Of a stretch of 64,000 bases of DNA, positions 8,178-17,684 are shown piece by piece. The stretch is from Crocinitomicaceae bacterium (GTDB lineage: Bacteria > Bacteroidota > Bacteroidia > Flavobacteriales_D > Crocinitomicaceae): NCBI GenBank assembly GCA_029254025.1, contig JAQWYK010000002.1:124001-188000 (forward strand). The letters are read 5' to 3'. A program made the position numbers and the translations under genes. A model generated the notes under the pieces. It was not told the DNA's origin and ran no database searches. It saw only the letters and a program-made list of their open reading frames with translations. Position 1 is the stretch's first letter. Each line of letters starts with the position of its first letter.

Positions 8178-10606
8178 AATACATCCTATTCATATCATTT
8201 ATATTGCTTTCAGCTATAGGAGCACGCGCGCAAAGCCTGCGTGGAGTATTGGTAAATCCCGAGAACGCAGCTATTCCGGGTGCAACCATAGAAAATACAC
8301 GCACCTTATTTAAAACGCGGACAGACGTTAAAGGGCAATTCAGTATTTCAGCAAAAGAAAATGATACCCTTCTAATTACTTCGTTCTCCTATGATACACT
8401 GCGGTTTGTCGTGACCATTACCTCGCTCCAAGCCAACGATAAATATGTACTCAATTATTTCTCTAAAGAATTTGAGGAGATCAACATCACACAAAAACGT
8501 ATGGCCTCCTTTGATGTAGGCTTTCTCCCTCCAGTAAAAGGTGTTCGTTTAAATTCGGGTACCAATGCAATTATTGAATTGGAAAATTTAAGTGGGGCTA
8601 AATCTTCGGGGAATCCGCGCGAGCTCTTTGCAAAAATTCCAGGAATTAATATTTGGGAAAACGATGGTGCAGGAATACAAATGGGTATTGGTGGTCGCGG
8701 ATTAAGCCCCAACCGCACTGCGAACTTTAATACGCGCCAGAATGGTTACGACATCAGTGCAGACGCACTCGGTTATCCAGAAAGTTATTATACTCCACCA
8801 ATCGAAGCCCTAAAATCCATTGAGATCATTCGGGGGTCGGCCTCCCTTCAATTTGGAACACAGTTCGGTGGATTACTTAACTTCGTGATTAAAGACCCTG
8901 TTAATCATTCTCCGCTAGAAGTTACTACCCGAACAACGACAGGAGGATATGGCTATTTTGGTACATTTAATCGCCTGTCTGGAAACGCTAACCGACTTTC
9001 CTATCAGGTCTATCACCAATACAAACGAGGAAATGGTTACCGTGAGAACAGTGAGTTTTATCAACATCAATTATTTGGACAACTCGGATATGCCATAACT
9101 GAAAAATGGCAGGTAGGTGTTGAAATCACCAAAATGTCTTATTTAAGTCAACAAGCTGGTGGTCTTACCGACTTAATGTTTCAAGAAAATCCCAGACAAA
9201 GCATTCGTGATAGAAACTGGTTTCACGTAGATTGGAACATGCTCGCTGTGACTTCCACCACTGAAGTGGGCAGAAATGGTACCGTCGATGTTCGTGCTTT
9301 TGGAATATTGTCTGAGCGTCAAACACTTGGTTTTTTAGGGAAAGTAACTCAAGGTGACCCCGGAGGTAGAAGAGAGATGATTGACTCCCAGTTTAAAAAT
9401 AAGGGTGTAGAAGCAAGGTACCTTCAAAAATACTGTATTACGGAAATGGAAAATAAGTGGCCCCTGAAAGGAGCATTTTTAATTGGTGCACGTTTTTACC
9501 AAGGAAAAACAGTCACCAACCAAGGAACAGCAACCGATGGAATGGGTGCTGACTTTTCCTTCAAAAATACTTCGGACTTGGAGAATTCGTCGTTCACTTA
9601 CCCCTCGTTAAACCATGCACTCTTTGCGGAAAATATGCTCTTTCTCGGGAAAAAAGTGCGGCTCAACTTTGGAATGCGCCTTGAAAATATTTCAAGTAGC
9701 GCCAGAGGATACTACAAGCTGTACTCAATCCATCCGTTTAATTTTGACACCTTAAACGTGGCAACGATGTGGGATTCAAATACAGTTGTGCGACATGTGC
9801 CTTTATTTGGTGCCGGGGTATCCTACAAAATTGCGAAACATCATCAATTATACACCAATTTCACTCAGAATTACCGCGCAATCAATTTCACGGATATCCG
9901 GGTCAATAATCCGAATATTGTCATCGACACGGCCATATGCGATGAGTATGGATTTACCGCTGAATTGGGTTGGAGAGGACTCCTCAAGGAGTATATGATT
10001 TATGATGTAGCAGCATTTTACATTTTCTACGGCGACAAAATTGGACTAGCACCATTGCCTGGAACAGTCGTGCGAGAACGCACCAATATTGGAGATGCCC
10101 AAAACTATGGTTTGGAGACATTTTTAGAAATCAATTGGTCCAAAGCTCTTAACGATTCAGCACAGCATCAAGTCTCTAGTTTTATCAACGCTTCTTATAT
10201 CAACGCGAATTACATTAACTCCAAGGAACCCAATTTCCTCGATAAAAGAGTGGAATACGTGAGCTCATTGATTCTGAAAACTGGATTAAAATACCATTAT
10301 CGTCAGCTCATCCTTCAAGCTCAATTCAGCTATAATTCGGAACAGTTTTCGGATGCATCTAACTCTGTTGAACCTTCTGGAGATGCTATTCTTGGGGTCG
10401 TTCCTGCGTATTACGTCATCGACTTTTCAGGGCGCTACCAGTTTAAGAAAAACTTCTCTGTTGAGTTGGGCATCACGAATTTAACGAACAATCAATACTT
10501 CACCCGTAGAGCAACTGGATACCCTGGGCCTGGCATATTACCCTCCGACGGTGTGAGTTTTTACACCACGATTCAATATCAATTCAAATTAAAAAATCGT
10601 CATTGA
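8174..10606 (+). CDS. TonB-dependent outer-membrane receptor, FecA-like
   Basis: Outer-membrane active transporter of 810 residues. A signal peptide (ending ARAQ) is followed by a carboxypeptidase-regulatory-like beta-sandwich (about 20-100), a plug domain (about 120-240, with LFAKIPGINIWENDGAG, GIGGRGLSPNR and EIIRGSASLQFGTQFGG) and a 22-strand barrel ending in an aromatic residue pattern typical of BAM substrates (TTIQYQF). The plug resembles FecA-type siderophore receptors. It begins at an ATGA overlap with the carboxylase homologue. Its stop codon overlaps the convergent amidohydrolase by 7 bp, leaving no room for a terminator between them. The ligand is not known; an iron chelate or haem is likely from its neighbours. 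Confidence 0.92.
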   Translation: MKYILFISFILLSAIGARAQSLRGVLVNPENAAIPGATIENTRTLFKTRTDVKGQFSISAKENDTLLITSFSYDTLRFVVTITSLQANDKYVLNYFSKEFEEINITQKRMASFDVGFLPPVKGVRLNSGTNAIIELENLSGAKSSGNPRELFAKIPGINIWENDGAGIQMGIGGRGLSPNRTANFNTRQNGYDISADALGYPESYYTPPIEALKSIEIIRGSASLQFGTQFGGLLNFVIKDPVNHSPLEVTTRTTTGGYGYFGTFNRLSGNANRLSYQVYHQYKRGNGYRENSEFYQHQLFGQLGYAITEKWQVGVEITKMSYLSQQAGGLTDLMFQENPRQSIRDRNWFHVDWNMLAVTSTTEVGRNGTVDVRAFGILSERQTLGFLGKVTQGDPGGRREMIDSQFKNKGVEARYLQKYCITEMENKWPLKGAFLIGARFYQGKTVTNQGTATDGMGADFSFKNTSDLENSSFTYPSLNHALFAENMLFLGKKVRLNFGMRLENISSSARGYYKLYSIHPFNFDTLNVATMWDSNTVVRHVPLFGAGVSYKIAKHHQLYTNFTQNYRAINFTDIRVNNPNIVIDTAICDEYGFTAELGWRGLLKEYMIYDVAAFYIFYGDKIGLAPLPGTVVRERTNIGDAQNYGLETFLEINWSKALNDSAQHQVSSFINASYINANYINSKEPNFLDKRVEYVSSLILKTGLKYHYRQLILQAQFSYNSEQFSDASNSVEPSGDAILGVVPAYYVIDFSGRYQFKKNFSVELGITNLTNNQYFTRRATGYPGPGILPSDGVSFYTTIQYQFKLKNRH

Positions 10607-11370
10607 TCTTTCAAGAAGTTGAGCTTGGTGCGTGTTTCATTGAGTTCTGCCTGCCGCAAAACAACTCTAACGATTCCTTCATCACTGGTAAGCTGGCCTT
10701 GAATAGTGCCCAGGGCATTAATCACCGATGAGTCCCCTGTGTAGTCAAGACCATTGGCATCTGTTCCGACGCGATTCACCCCAATGACATAGCTCTGGTT
10801 TTCAATCGCTCGCGCTTGTAGCAATGTTTTCCAGTGCAGACTTCTGCGACTCGGCCAATTCGCCACGTACAACAACACATCATAATCAGGAACTTGGAGG
10901 TCATTGACCTTGTTCCTGCATTGCTCCGGGAAGCGCAAATCATAACATACTTGGAGCAATATTTTCCAACCTTTATAAGTAACGATGGTGTTCTTCGTAC
11001 CGGAAGAATAATGTTCATCCTCTTTGGCTAGGGTAAACAACTTTCGTTTGTCATAGGTATCCACCTCCCCGCTAGGAGTAATAAACACCATACGATTAAA
11101 GTACTTCCCGTCTTCAAAAATTATTAACGACGCAACAACCGCTGTCTCCAATCGCTTCGCTTCATGAATCAACCAGTTCATCCCTTCCCCATCCATCGAT
11201 TCTGCCATTTCTTGGGTATTCATCGTGAATCCTGTGTGAAACATCTCGGGAAAAACAAGTATATCTGTCGGCCCCAAATTTCCCAACAGCTTTTCAAAAT
11301 GATGAAAATTCCGTTGTTTGTCCTCCCAAAATTGCTGGGTTTGTACCAAGGAAACAGTTAAATCTTGCAT
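10600..11370 (-). CDS. Carbon-nitrogen hydrolase, omega-amidase (YafV/Nit2) type
   Basis: Nitrilase-superfamily amidase of 256 residues. The catalytic triad is visible: Glu42 (FPEMFHTGF), Lys108 (YDKRKLF) and Cys142 (VCYDLRFPE). The FHTGF form after the Glu is typical of the YafV/omega-amidase branch, which hydrolyses 2-oxoglutaramate or 2-oxosuccinamate. It overlaps by 13 bp the upstream aminotransferase gene, whose methionine/glutamine-type transamination would produce exactly such 2-oxo-amides. The pairing therefore fits a keto-acid clean-up step of methionine salvage. It is cytoplasmic, with no signal peptide. Its 3' end overlaps the convergent receptor gene. Confidence 0.88.
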   Translation of the reverse strand: MQDLTVSLVQTQQFWEDKQRNFHHFEKLLGNLGPTDILVFPEMFHTGFTMNTQEMAESMDGEGMNWLIHEAKRLETAVVASLIIFEDGKYFNRMVFITPSGEVDTYDKRKLFTLAKEDEHYSSGTKNTIVTYKGWKILLQVCYDLRFPEQCRNKVNDLQVPDYDVLLYVANWPSRRSLHWKTLLQARAIENQSYVIGVNRVGTDANGLDYTGDSSVINALGTIQGQLTSDEGIVRVVLRQAELNETRTKLNFLKDQ

Positions 11371-12503
11371 AGTTTTTCTGCTGATTTAATTAATGTATCA
11401 TTGTCCTTAGCAAAGCAAAAACGGATCAATTTATCGTCATGTTTGTCTTTGTTGAAAACGGAAACTGGAATTACTGCAACACCATACCTTTTGGTCAACT
11501 CGATAGAAAAGTCAACATCATTTAAATCCGATATTTCCGAGTAACGCGCCACTTGAAAATATGATCCTTTGCAGTCTAACAACTCAAATTTACTTCCAGT
11601 AATCAAGTTTCGAAACAAGTCTCTTTTTTGTTTGTAAAAGCTACTTAATTCGCTCAAATCCGTTTGGGGAAGATACTTTGCCAATGCAGCTTGGGCTGTG
11701 CTGTTGACACAAAAGACATTGAATTGGTGCACTTTTTTTATTTCCGACATGATGAAATCCGGGGCGACTAAATAGCCAATTTTCCAACCCGTCACGTGGA
11801 ATGTCTTTCCAAATGAAGACACCACAATCGTCTTATTTACGAGCTTCTCACGGGAATTCGCACTAATATGCGGCGCATCAAAATGAATATACTCGTACAC
11901 CTCATCCGACAGAAATAATACATGAGGATGTTTACCCAGAATTGCTTCTAACGCTTCAATATCTGTTAAACTGAGAACTGCTCCCCCCGGATTGTGAGGA
12001 TTGTTTACGATGATCAGTCGTGTTTTCGCTGTTATAACATCGCTCACCTTGTTCCAATTAACGCTGAAGTCTGCATTCAAATTCACATGTACAGGTCGGC
12101 CTCCGCACAGTTCTACTGAGGGCGCATAACAATCATATGAAGGATCGAGAACCACAACTTCATCCCCCGCATGCACAACAGCTTGAATCGCCGTGAAAAT
12201 CGCTTGGGTAGCTCCAGCGGTAATCAATAACTCCGAGTCAGGGTGAATTTGTCGCCCGTAATGGGTATGTATCTTTTCCGCTACCGCCAACATGAGTGGA
12301 CCATAACCAGGCATCGGCATGTATTGATGGAATGATTCATCAATGACCTCATGATAAGCATTGAGTAACTCTTTATTGACAGGGAAATTCGGGAACCCTT
12401 GGGATAAGTTGATTGCATTATATTCTGCAGCCATTTTCGACATAACAGTGAAAATGGTTGTACCAACATGTGGAAGTTTAGACGTGAGTGTGTGCATACT
12501 CAA
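11358..12503 (-). CDS. PLP-dependent aminotransferase, YbdL/methionine aminotransferase type
   Basis: Fold-type I aminotransferase of 381 residues. Visible features are the N-terminal LSQGFPNFP, the substrate-clamp region GYGPL, NNPHNPGG around residues 167-174, the cofactor-contact SDEVYEYI near 199-206 and the PLP-binding Lys233 in SSFGKTFHVTGWK. The SQGFPxF start and the KTFHxTGWK form match the YbdL/kynurenine-aminotransferase-like group, which transaminates methionine and glutamine. It is followed with a 13-bp overlap by the omega-amidase, forming a two-gene operon. Upstream is the L25 terminator, so it probably has its own promoter in the roughly 90-bp gap. Exact amino-donor preference cannot be read from the sequence. 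Confidence 0.9.
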   Translation of the reverse strand: MSMHTLTSKLPHVGTTIFTVMSKMAAEYNAINLSQGFPNFPVNKELLNAYHEVIDESFHQYMPMPGYGPLMLAVAEKIHTHYGRQIHPDSELLITAGATQAIFTAIQAVVHAGDEVVVLDPSYDCYAPSVELCGGRPVHVNLNADFSVNWNKVSDVITAKTRLIIVNNPHNPGGAVLSLTDIEALEAILGKHPHVLFLSDEVYEYIHFDAPHISANSREKLVNKTIVVSSFGKTFHVTGWKIGYLVAPDFIMSEIKKVHQFNVFCVNSTAQAALAKYLPQTDLSELSSFYKQKRDLFRNLITGSKFELLDCKGSYFQVARYSEISDLNDVDFSIELTKRYGVAVIPVSVFNKDKHDDKLIRFCFAKDNDTLIKSAEKLCKI

Positions 12504-12592
12504 AATTACTAAAAAATGAATTCCAGCATTCGGACAGTAGAAGAATTCAGATATTTCGTCTCAATTAGCTGTACTCAACTCCCAAAAACTAC

Positions 12593-12628
12593 CCAAAAAA
12601 AAGAGGAGAAACAACCGGTCCTCCTCTT
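12593..12628 (-). terminator. Intrinsic terminator of the prs-rplY operon
   Basis: On the minus strand a stem AAGAGGAG/CTCCTCTT with a 12-nt loop is followed by a run of eight T. It lies 19 bp after the L25 stop codon. Confidence 0.9.
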
Positions 12629-12646
12629 CTTTGCGTTTTTAATAAA

Positions 12647-13267
12647 TTATTCTGCTGCTGCTTCAGTAGCCTCTGCGCCTTCAGCACCTTCTTCAGCCTC
12701 ATCGTCATCGCTATCCAGAACAGAACCACGGGCTCTTTTCACAGACACAACAACTGCATTTTGAGGGTCTAACATCGTTACTCCTGGAAGTACCACATCG
12801 CTTACACGACGAGACTGACCAATACGAATTGGCGTAATGTCGATTTCGATTTCTGACGGAAGATCTTTCGGCAATGCTTGTACCTTCAAACGACGGAATA
12901 CTTGTTGTAAACTTCCCCCGTTTAATACACCGCGTGAACGACCTACTAATTTCACTGGAATACCAATAGTAACTGGCTTGTTATCCACTAATTCAAGGAA
13001 GTCAACGTGTTGAACTGTATCTTTCACAGGGTGCATTTGCAACTCCTGGATAATTCCTGTCTTCTTCGTTCCATCGATTTCTAACTCGATGATAAATACG
13101 TCGGGAGATACTACGATTTTTTGGATGTCGATGTGACGCACAGAAAAATAAATCTGCTCTCCCGTTCCGTAAAGTACACAAGGTACACTTCCACTGTTAC
13201 GAACAGCCTTAGCGTCCTTTTTCCCTACGTTCGCTCTTGGCGAACCGCTCAATTGTACTGTTTTCAT
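12647..13267 (-). CDS. rplY: 50S ribosomal protein L25 / general stress protein Ctc
   Basis: 5S rRNA-binding ribosomal protein of the long Ctc (TL5) type, 206 residues. The N-terminal L25 domain (about 1-90) begins MKTVQLSGSPRANVGKKDAK and includes the SVPCVLYG segment. The C-terminal Ctc beta-domain (about 95-185) contains VDFLELVDNKPVTIGIPV and PSEIEIDI. The last 20 residues are an acidic, Ala/Glu-rich tail, typical of Bacteroidota homologues. It follows prs after 9 bp, the classical prs-ctc arrangement, and is closed by a strong terminator. Confidence 0.95.
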   Translation of the reverse strand: MKTVQLSGSPRANVGKKDAKAVRNSGSVPCVLYGTGEQIYFSVRHIDIQKIVVSPDVFIIELEIDGTKKTGIIQELQMHPVKDTVQHVDFLELVDNKPVTIGIPVKLVGRSRGVLNGGSLQQVFRRLKVQALPKDLPSEIEIDITPIRIGQSRRVSDVVLPGVTMLDPQNAVVVSVKRARGSVLDSDDDEAEEGAEGAEATEAAAE

Positions 13268-13276
13268 TTGTTTATA

Positions 13277-14215
13277 TTAAGAGATTATAAAATGTGAACT
13301 AATTGATTTATTTTCCAATAATGAATGAATCACGTCGGCAAACAAATCAGCAGTGGATAAAACACGAATTTTATCACTTTGTTGTTTCAATGGAATCGTA
13401 TCTGTTACAATCAATTCCGTTAAATTTGAATTATTAATGCGTTCGTAAGCAGGTCCTGAAAGTACTGCATGCGTACAAAAAGCACGCACGCTTTTCGCAC
13501 CTTTTTCCATGAACAGATCAGCTGCTTTGGTCAATGTACCAGCGGTATCACACATGTCATCCACAAGTATGACGTCTTTTCCTTCTACATCACCAATTAC
13601 AGTCATTTCTGAAATTTCATTGGCTTTCTTACGTTGCTTGTGACACAAAGCTAGCCCTGTATCCAATTTTTTAGCGTATGAACCAGCCCGTTTCGCACCG
13701 CCTACATCAGGAGCAGCCATGACTGCGTCGCCTGCGTTAACTAACTTTTCAATTTCCGGAAAAAACAAGGTAGAAGCATACAGATGGTCCACTGGGAATT
13801 CAAAGAAGCCTTGAATCTGATCAGCGTGCAAATCCATTGTAATCAACCGATTTACACCAGCTGCTGCCAGCATATTGGCTACTAATTTAGCGCCAATCGC
13901 AACACGCGGCTTATCTTTTCTGTCTTGACGCGCTAAACCAAAATAAGGAATTACAGTGATGATTTTTCGGGCAGACGCACGTTTCGCAGCATCCACCATC
14001 AATAAAAGCTCTAATAAATTATCCGCTGGCGGCATCGTCGACTGTATAATGAAGACATCTTGGCCGCGCACGGTTTCTTCAAACGAAGGTTGGAACTCAC
14101 CATCGCTAAATTCAGCAACAATCACATTTCCAAGGGAAATCCCAAAAGATTTTGCTACTGCCTCTCCGAGTTGTTTGGACGAACGTCCCGCGAATATTTT
14201 AGCTTCAACTGCCAT
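13277..14215 (-). CDS. prs: Ribose-phosphate pyrophosphokinase (PRPP synthetase)
   Basis: Makes PRPP from ribose 5-phosphate and ATP for nucleotide, His and Trp synthesis. At 312 residues it has the usual class I length. Seen are the ATP-loop FSDGEFQPSFEETVRG, the flexible loop YFGLARQDRKDKPR, the metal-binding histidine in TMDLHADQIQGFF and the PRPP loop DVILVDDMCDTAGT. It starts the operon, has a good promoter 23 bp upstream, and is followed by rplY. Expression ahead of a ribosomal protein gene fits growth-rate control (inference). Confidence 0.97.
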   Translation of the reverse strand: MAVEAKIFAGRSSKQLGEAVAKSFGISLGNVIVAEFSDGEFQPSFEETVRGQDVFIIQSTMPPADNLLELLLMVDAAKRASARKIITVIPYFGLARQDRKDKPRVAIGAKLVANMLAAAGVNRLITMDLHADQIQGFFEFPVDHLYASTLFFPEIEKLVNAGDAVMAAPDVGGAKRAGSYAKKLDTGLALCHKQRKKANEISEMTVIGDVEGKDVILVDDMCDTAGTLTKAADLFMEKGAKSVRAFCTHAVLSGPAYERINNSNLTELIVTDTIPLKQQSDKIRVLSTADLFADVIHSLLENKSISSHFIIS

Positions 14216-14238
14216 TTTTATTCCCTTATTTTGGGCGA

Positions 14239-14267
14239 CAAATGTACGGAAATAATTTTGTTTTCAA
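14239..14267 (-). promoter_or_regulatory. Promoter of prs-rplY
   Basis: Read on the minus strand: TTG (14267-14265), an 18-bp spacer, then TACATTTG (14246-14239), 23 bp before the prs ATG. Both elements and the spacing match the Bacteroidota primary sigma consensus. Confidence 0.7.
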
Positions 14268-14296
14268 CAGTATATGTTTAGAAATTACTCAAAACC

Positions 14297-14773
14297 TCAA
14301 ATTTCCAACTCCATCCACAAATCACAGGCGAAATGACCCGATTCACCCAGACGATTCGGCAGTAACTTAAACCCAACCTTTTTATACAATTCTACCGCTT
14401 GATTGAGTTCTGGAAGCGATTCCAAATAAAGGTATGCATACCCCATCTCTCTTGCGGAATCAATGCTTTTCAACATAAGTTCTTGACCGATCCCTCTGCC
14501 TCTTACTTCTTTTCTGAGGTATAATTTTACGAGTTCTCCATAGCCGTTTGGTAAACCAGTAGTCGGATAGATTCCGCATCCGCCGAAAATGCTGCCATTC
14601 TCCTCTGCAATCCAATATGCACTTTTCTCATCACGAAACAATGCATACAAATCATCTGTAGTTGGATCTGTATATACCGTTCCAGGTTGATTTACCCCAA
14701 ACTCCTCTAATGCGCCGCGGATCACTCGAGCAATTTCAGCATTATCTGCCAGTTGTATTAATCTGTATTTCAC
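14297..14773 (-). CDS. GNAT-family N-acetyltransferase
   Basis: Small cytoplasmic acetyltransferase of 158 residues. The acetyl-CoA-binding core is seen in ELVKLYLRKEVRGRGIGQELM (motif A, RGRGIG), followed by motif B LYLESLPELNQAVELYKKVGF. The N-terminal part is typical of single-domain GNATs in Bacteroidota. It lies 28 bp downstream of polA and is probably co-transcribed with it. The acceptor substrate cannot be predicted from sequence; small-molecule amines and protein N-termini are both possible. Confidence 0.88.
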   Translation of the reverse strand: MKYRLIQLADNAEIARVIRGALEEFGVNQPGTVYTDPTTDDLYALFRDEKSAYWIAEENGSIFGGCGIYPTTGLPNGYGELVKLYLRKEVRGRGIGQELMLKSIDSAREMGYAYLYLESLPELNQAVELYKKVGFKLLPNRLGESGHFACDLWMELEI

Positions 14774-14801
14774 TCCTGAGAAATATTAAAGGAAGTCATT
14801 A

Positions 14802-17609
14802 CTAATGTGCTTCCAACCAGTTTTTTGCGAATTCCATTTCTACTTGCATCGGAACGTCGAGCTGAACAGCGCCTTCCATTTCCTCCTTCACCAATTGACG
14901 CATGATATCTACCTCGTCTATGTGAACGTCGAACACCAATTCATCATGCACTTGAAGTAGCATTTTCGATTTTAATCCTTCCGAATTCATTCGGTTAAAT
15001 ACTTTTATCATAGCCATTTTAATAATGTCAGCAGCACTTCCTTGTATGGGAGCGTTGATGGCATTACGTTCAGCAAAACCGCGAACAATCGCATTGCTCG
15101 AATTGATGTCAGACAAATACCTTCTGCGCTTCATGATGGTTTCAACATACCCAAGCTCTCTTGCCTTTTTCACAGCAGAGTCCATGTAGGTTTTAATGGT
15201 TGAATATTGCTCAAAATAACTGTCGATGATTTCTTTAGCTTCGGTACGCGAAATTCCCAAATTTTGAGAAAGTCCGAACGCCGATTGCCCATAAATAATT
15301 CCAAAGTTGACTGCCTTGGAGTTGCTTCGCTGGTTTCTCGTTACCTCGTCAATAGGCACGCCATATACTTTTGAAGCTGTAGCCGCGTGAATATCTAACC
15401 CATCTTGGAACGCAATGGTCATATTGCGATCACCACTCAAAGCAGCAATCACACGTAATTCAATTTGGGAGTAATCCGCCGCCATGAGCACATGATTTTC
15501 ATCCCGTGCGATAAACGCCTTGCGAATTTCTCTACCTTTCTCCGTTCGAATTGGAATGTTTTGAATGTTGGGATTAGTAGAGCTCAAACGTCCGGTTGAA
15601 GCCACGGTTTGCATAAAATGTGTATGAAGTCGCTTATCGGTAGGATCTACCAATGTTGGCAATGGGTCGACATAAGTACTCTTTAATTTTTTTAACGAGC
15701 GGTAATCCAAAATCAACGGCACAATCTCATGGTCGTGTGCGTGATTTTGCAAAACATCCTCAGAGGTTGAATACTGACCAGTTTTTGTTTTCTTCGCTTT
15801 CTTAGAAATTTGTAGTTCTTCAAAAAGAATATCTCCTAGTTGTTTCGGGGAGTCAATATTGAATTCTGTCCCTGCCAATTCGATGATTTTCTTTTCCAGA
15901 ATGGTGAGTTCTTCCTTCAATTCAATGGAAAATTTACCTAACATTTCAGTATCAATATTAATCCCCTCTTGCTCCATACATTTTAGCACTTCCACCAAAG
16001 GCATTTCCATTTTATAGAAAAGTTCTTTGGTATGCTCTTTTTGAATCTCCGGAAGGAACTTTTCTTTCAGTTGCCAAGTGATGTCCGCATCTTCACAAGC
16101 ATAGTTTACCACTTCCTTTGGGTCTAAATCCCGCATGGAAAGTTGATTTTTTCCTTTCTTACCAAGAAGTTCAGTGATCGAAATCGGTTGATAACCTAAA
16201 TAATACTCTGATAAAAAATCCATGCCATGCTTGCCATCAGGGGACAAGATATAGTGCGCAATCATAGTGTCGAAACAGGGGCCTTTGATAGAAATCCCGT
16301 ATCGATTGACGACCTGCTCATCGTATTTTAAATTATGCGCTACTTTTTCAATGGTGGAGGCTTCAAAAAATGGTTGGAACTCATTCATAATATGTTGAGC
16401 ATCCTCTTGCTTTTCTGGCACGGGAACATAATAAGCTTCGCGTGCCTTAAACGAAAATGACATCCCAACGATATTTGCATGTCGCGCCTCAAGGCTATCT
16501 GTTTCAGTATCGAAGCACACCGATGACTTGTTCATCAAGATTTCCAGCAATTTTTTTCGTTCCTCTGGGGTATTCACCAAATGATAATTCGGCTTTTCCG
16601 TGGCGATTGTCTTTAGCTCACTCGTTTGTGCAGGTGCTTGTTCCTCGGTAAGACTTTGAGTACCAAACAAATCGAGTTGAGCGCTGTCGTTATTTACGGT
16701 CGTTGAAGTAATCACAATCTCTTCCCCAATCACCCGTTTTGCTAAATTCCGAAATTCCAATTTCGTAAATACCTCACGAATTTTATCTGCATCTGGTGGA
16801 ATCAATTTCAAGTCCTCAGTGTCAAACGGAACGTCGACATCGGTAATGATTGTTGCAAGCATTTTCGACATCAGTCCTTGCTCTGCAAAATTGATAACAT
16901 TCTCTTTTTGTTTTCCTTTCAATTCTTCTGCATGTGCAATGAGGTTTTCTACAGAGCCATACTTCTGAATCAATAATTTAGACGTTTTTTCTCCTATTCC
17001 AGGAATTCCAGGGATGTTATCTACACTATCACCCCAAAGTCCAAGAATGTCAATTACCTTGAGGGGGTCATCCACTTCAAACTTTTCACACACTTCTTTT
17101 ACGCCGAGGACTTCTGGTGGGTTCCCTCCACGACCGGGCTTGTACATGAAAATATTGTCTGAAACTAATTGTCCAAAATCCTTATCGGGGGTCATCATGT
17201 ATGTGGAGAACCCCTCTTTCTCAGCGACTTTAGCTAAGGTTCCAATGACATCATCCGCCTCAAAACCTTCTTTCAATAAAATTGGAATATTGAAGGCTGC
17301 AATGATTTCTTTAATCGGGTCAATCATATTTCGAATGTCTTCCGGCATCTCCTGACGGTTTGCTTTGTAAGCTGCGAAATCTTCCATTCGATTGGTTGCG
17401 CCGCCTGGAGCATCAAATACAACAGCAATGTGCGTGGGCTTTTCTTTGTTAAGAACATCAATTAAGGCATTGGTGAAGCCAAAAGCAGCAGAAGTGTTTT
17501 CCCCGCGAGAATTAATGCGAGGATTCTTCGCAAATGCAAAATAGGCTCTGTAAATCAATGCAAATGCATCCAGAAGAAATAACTTTTTATCGTGGATATC
17601 CGAAACCAT
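14802..17609 (-). CDS. polA: DNA polymerase I
   Basis: Replication/repair polymerase of 935 residues with all three domains. The 5'-nuclease (about 1-260) begins KKLFLLDAFALIYRAYFAF and has GFEADDVIGTLA and TPDKDFGQLV. The 3'-5' exonuclease (about 350-540) retains Exo I (CFDTETDSLE), Exo II (HNLKYD) and Exo III (YACEDADITW), so proofreading should be active, unlike in polA of many other bacteria. The polymerase domain (about 570-935) has motif A DYSQIELRVIA, motif B RSNSKAVNFGIIYG and motif C VHDELVFD. Length and motifs are intact, with no truncation. Confidence 0.97.
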   Translation of the reverse strand: MVSDIHDKKLFLLDAFALIYRAYFAFAKNPRINSRGENTSAAFGFTNALIDVLNKEKPTHIAVVFDAPGGATNRMEDFAAYKANRQEMPEDIRNMIDPIKEIIAAFNIPILLKEGFEADDVIGTLAKVAEKEGFSTYMMTPDKDFGQLVSDNIFMYKPGRGGNPPEVLGVKEVCEKFEVDDPLKVIDILGLWGDSVDNIPGIPGIGEKTSKLLIQKYGSVENLIAHAEELKGKQKENVINFAEQGLMSKMLATIITDVDVPFDTEDLKLIPPDADKIREVFTKLEFRNLAKRVIGEEIVITSTTVNNDSAQLDLFGTQSLTEEQAPAQTSELKTIATEKPNYHLVNTPEERKKLLEILMNKSSVCFDTETDSLEARHANIVGMSFSFKAREAYYVPVPEKQEDAQHIMNEFQPFFEASTIEKVAHNLKYDEQVVNRYGISIKGPCFDTMIAHYILSPDGKHGMDFLSEYYLGYQPISITELLGKKGKNQLSMRDLDPKEVVNYACEDADITWQLKEKFLPEIQKEHTKELFYKMEMPLVEVLKCMEQEGINIDTEMLGKFSIELKEELTILEKKIIELAGTEFNIDSPKQLGDILFEELQISKKAKKTKTGQYSTSEDVLQNHAHDHEIVPLILDYRSLKKLKSTYVDPLPTLVDPTDKRLHTHFMQTVASTGRLSSTNPNIQNIPIRTEKGREIRKAFIARDENHVLMAADYSQIELRVIAALSGDRNMTIAFQDGLDIHAATASKVYGVPIDEVTRNQRSNSKAVNFGIIYGQSAFGLSQNLGISRTEAKEIIDSYFEQYSTIKTYMDSAVKKARELGYVETIMKRRRYLSDINSSNAIVRGFAERNAINAPIQGSAADIIKMAMIKVFNRMNSEGLKSKMLLQVHDELVFDVHIDEVDIMRQLVKEEMEGAVQLDVPMQVEMEFAKNWLEAH

Positions 17610-17676
17610 ACGTGAATTTTTACCAAAAATAACAACAATTCTAGAGAATGTACTTTAACCCCCCTATTGTGCGGTG

Positions 17677-17684
17677 CAAATTTA
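17677..17684 (-). promoter_or_regulatory. Candidate -7 box for polA
   Basis: On the minus strand this is TAAATTTG, an exact TAnnTTTG match, 67 bp upstream of the polA start. No TTG is seen at the expected -33 distance. Confidence 0.4.
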
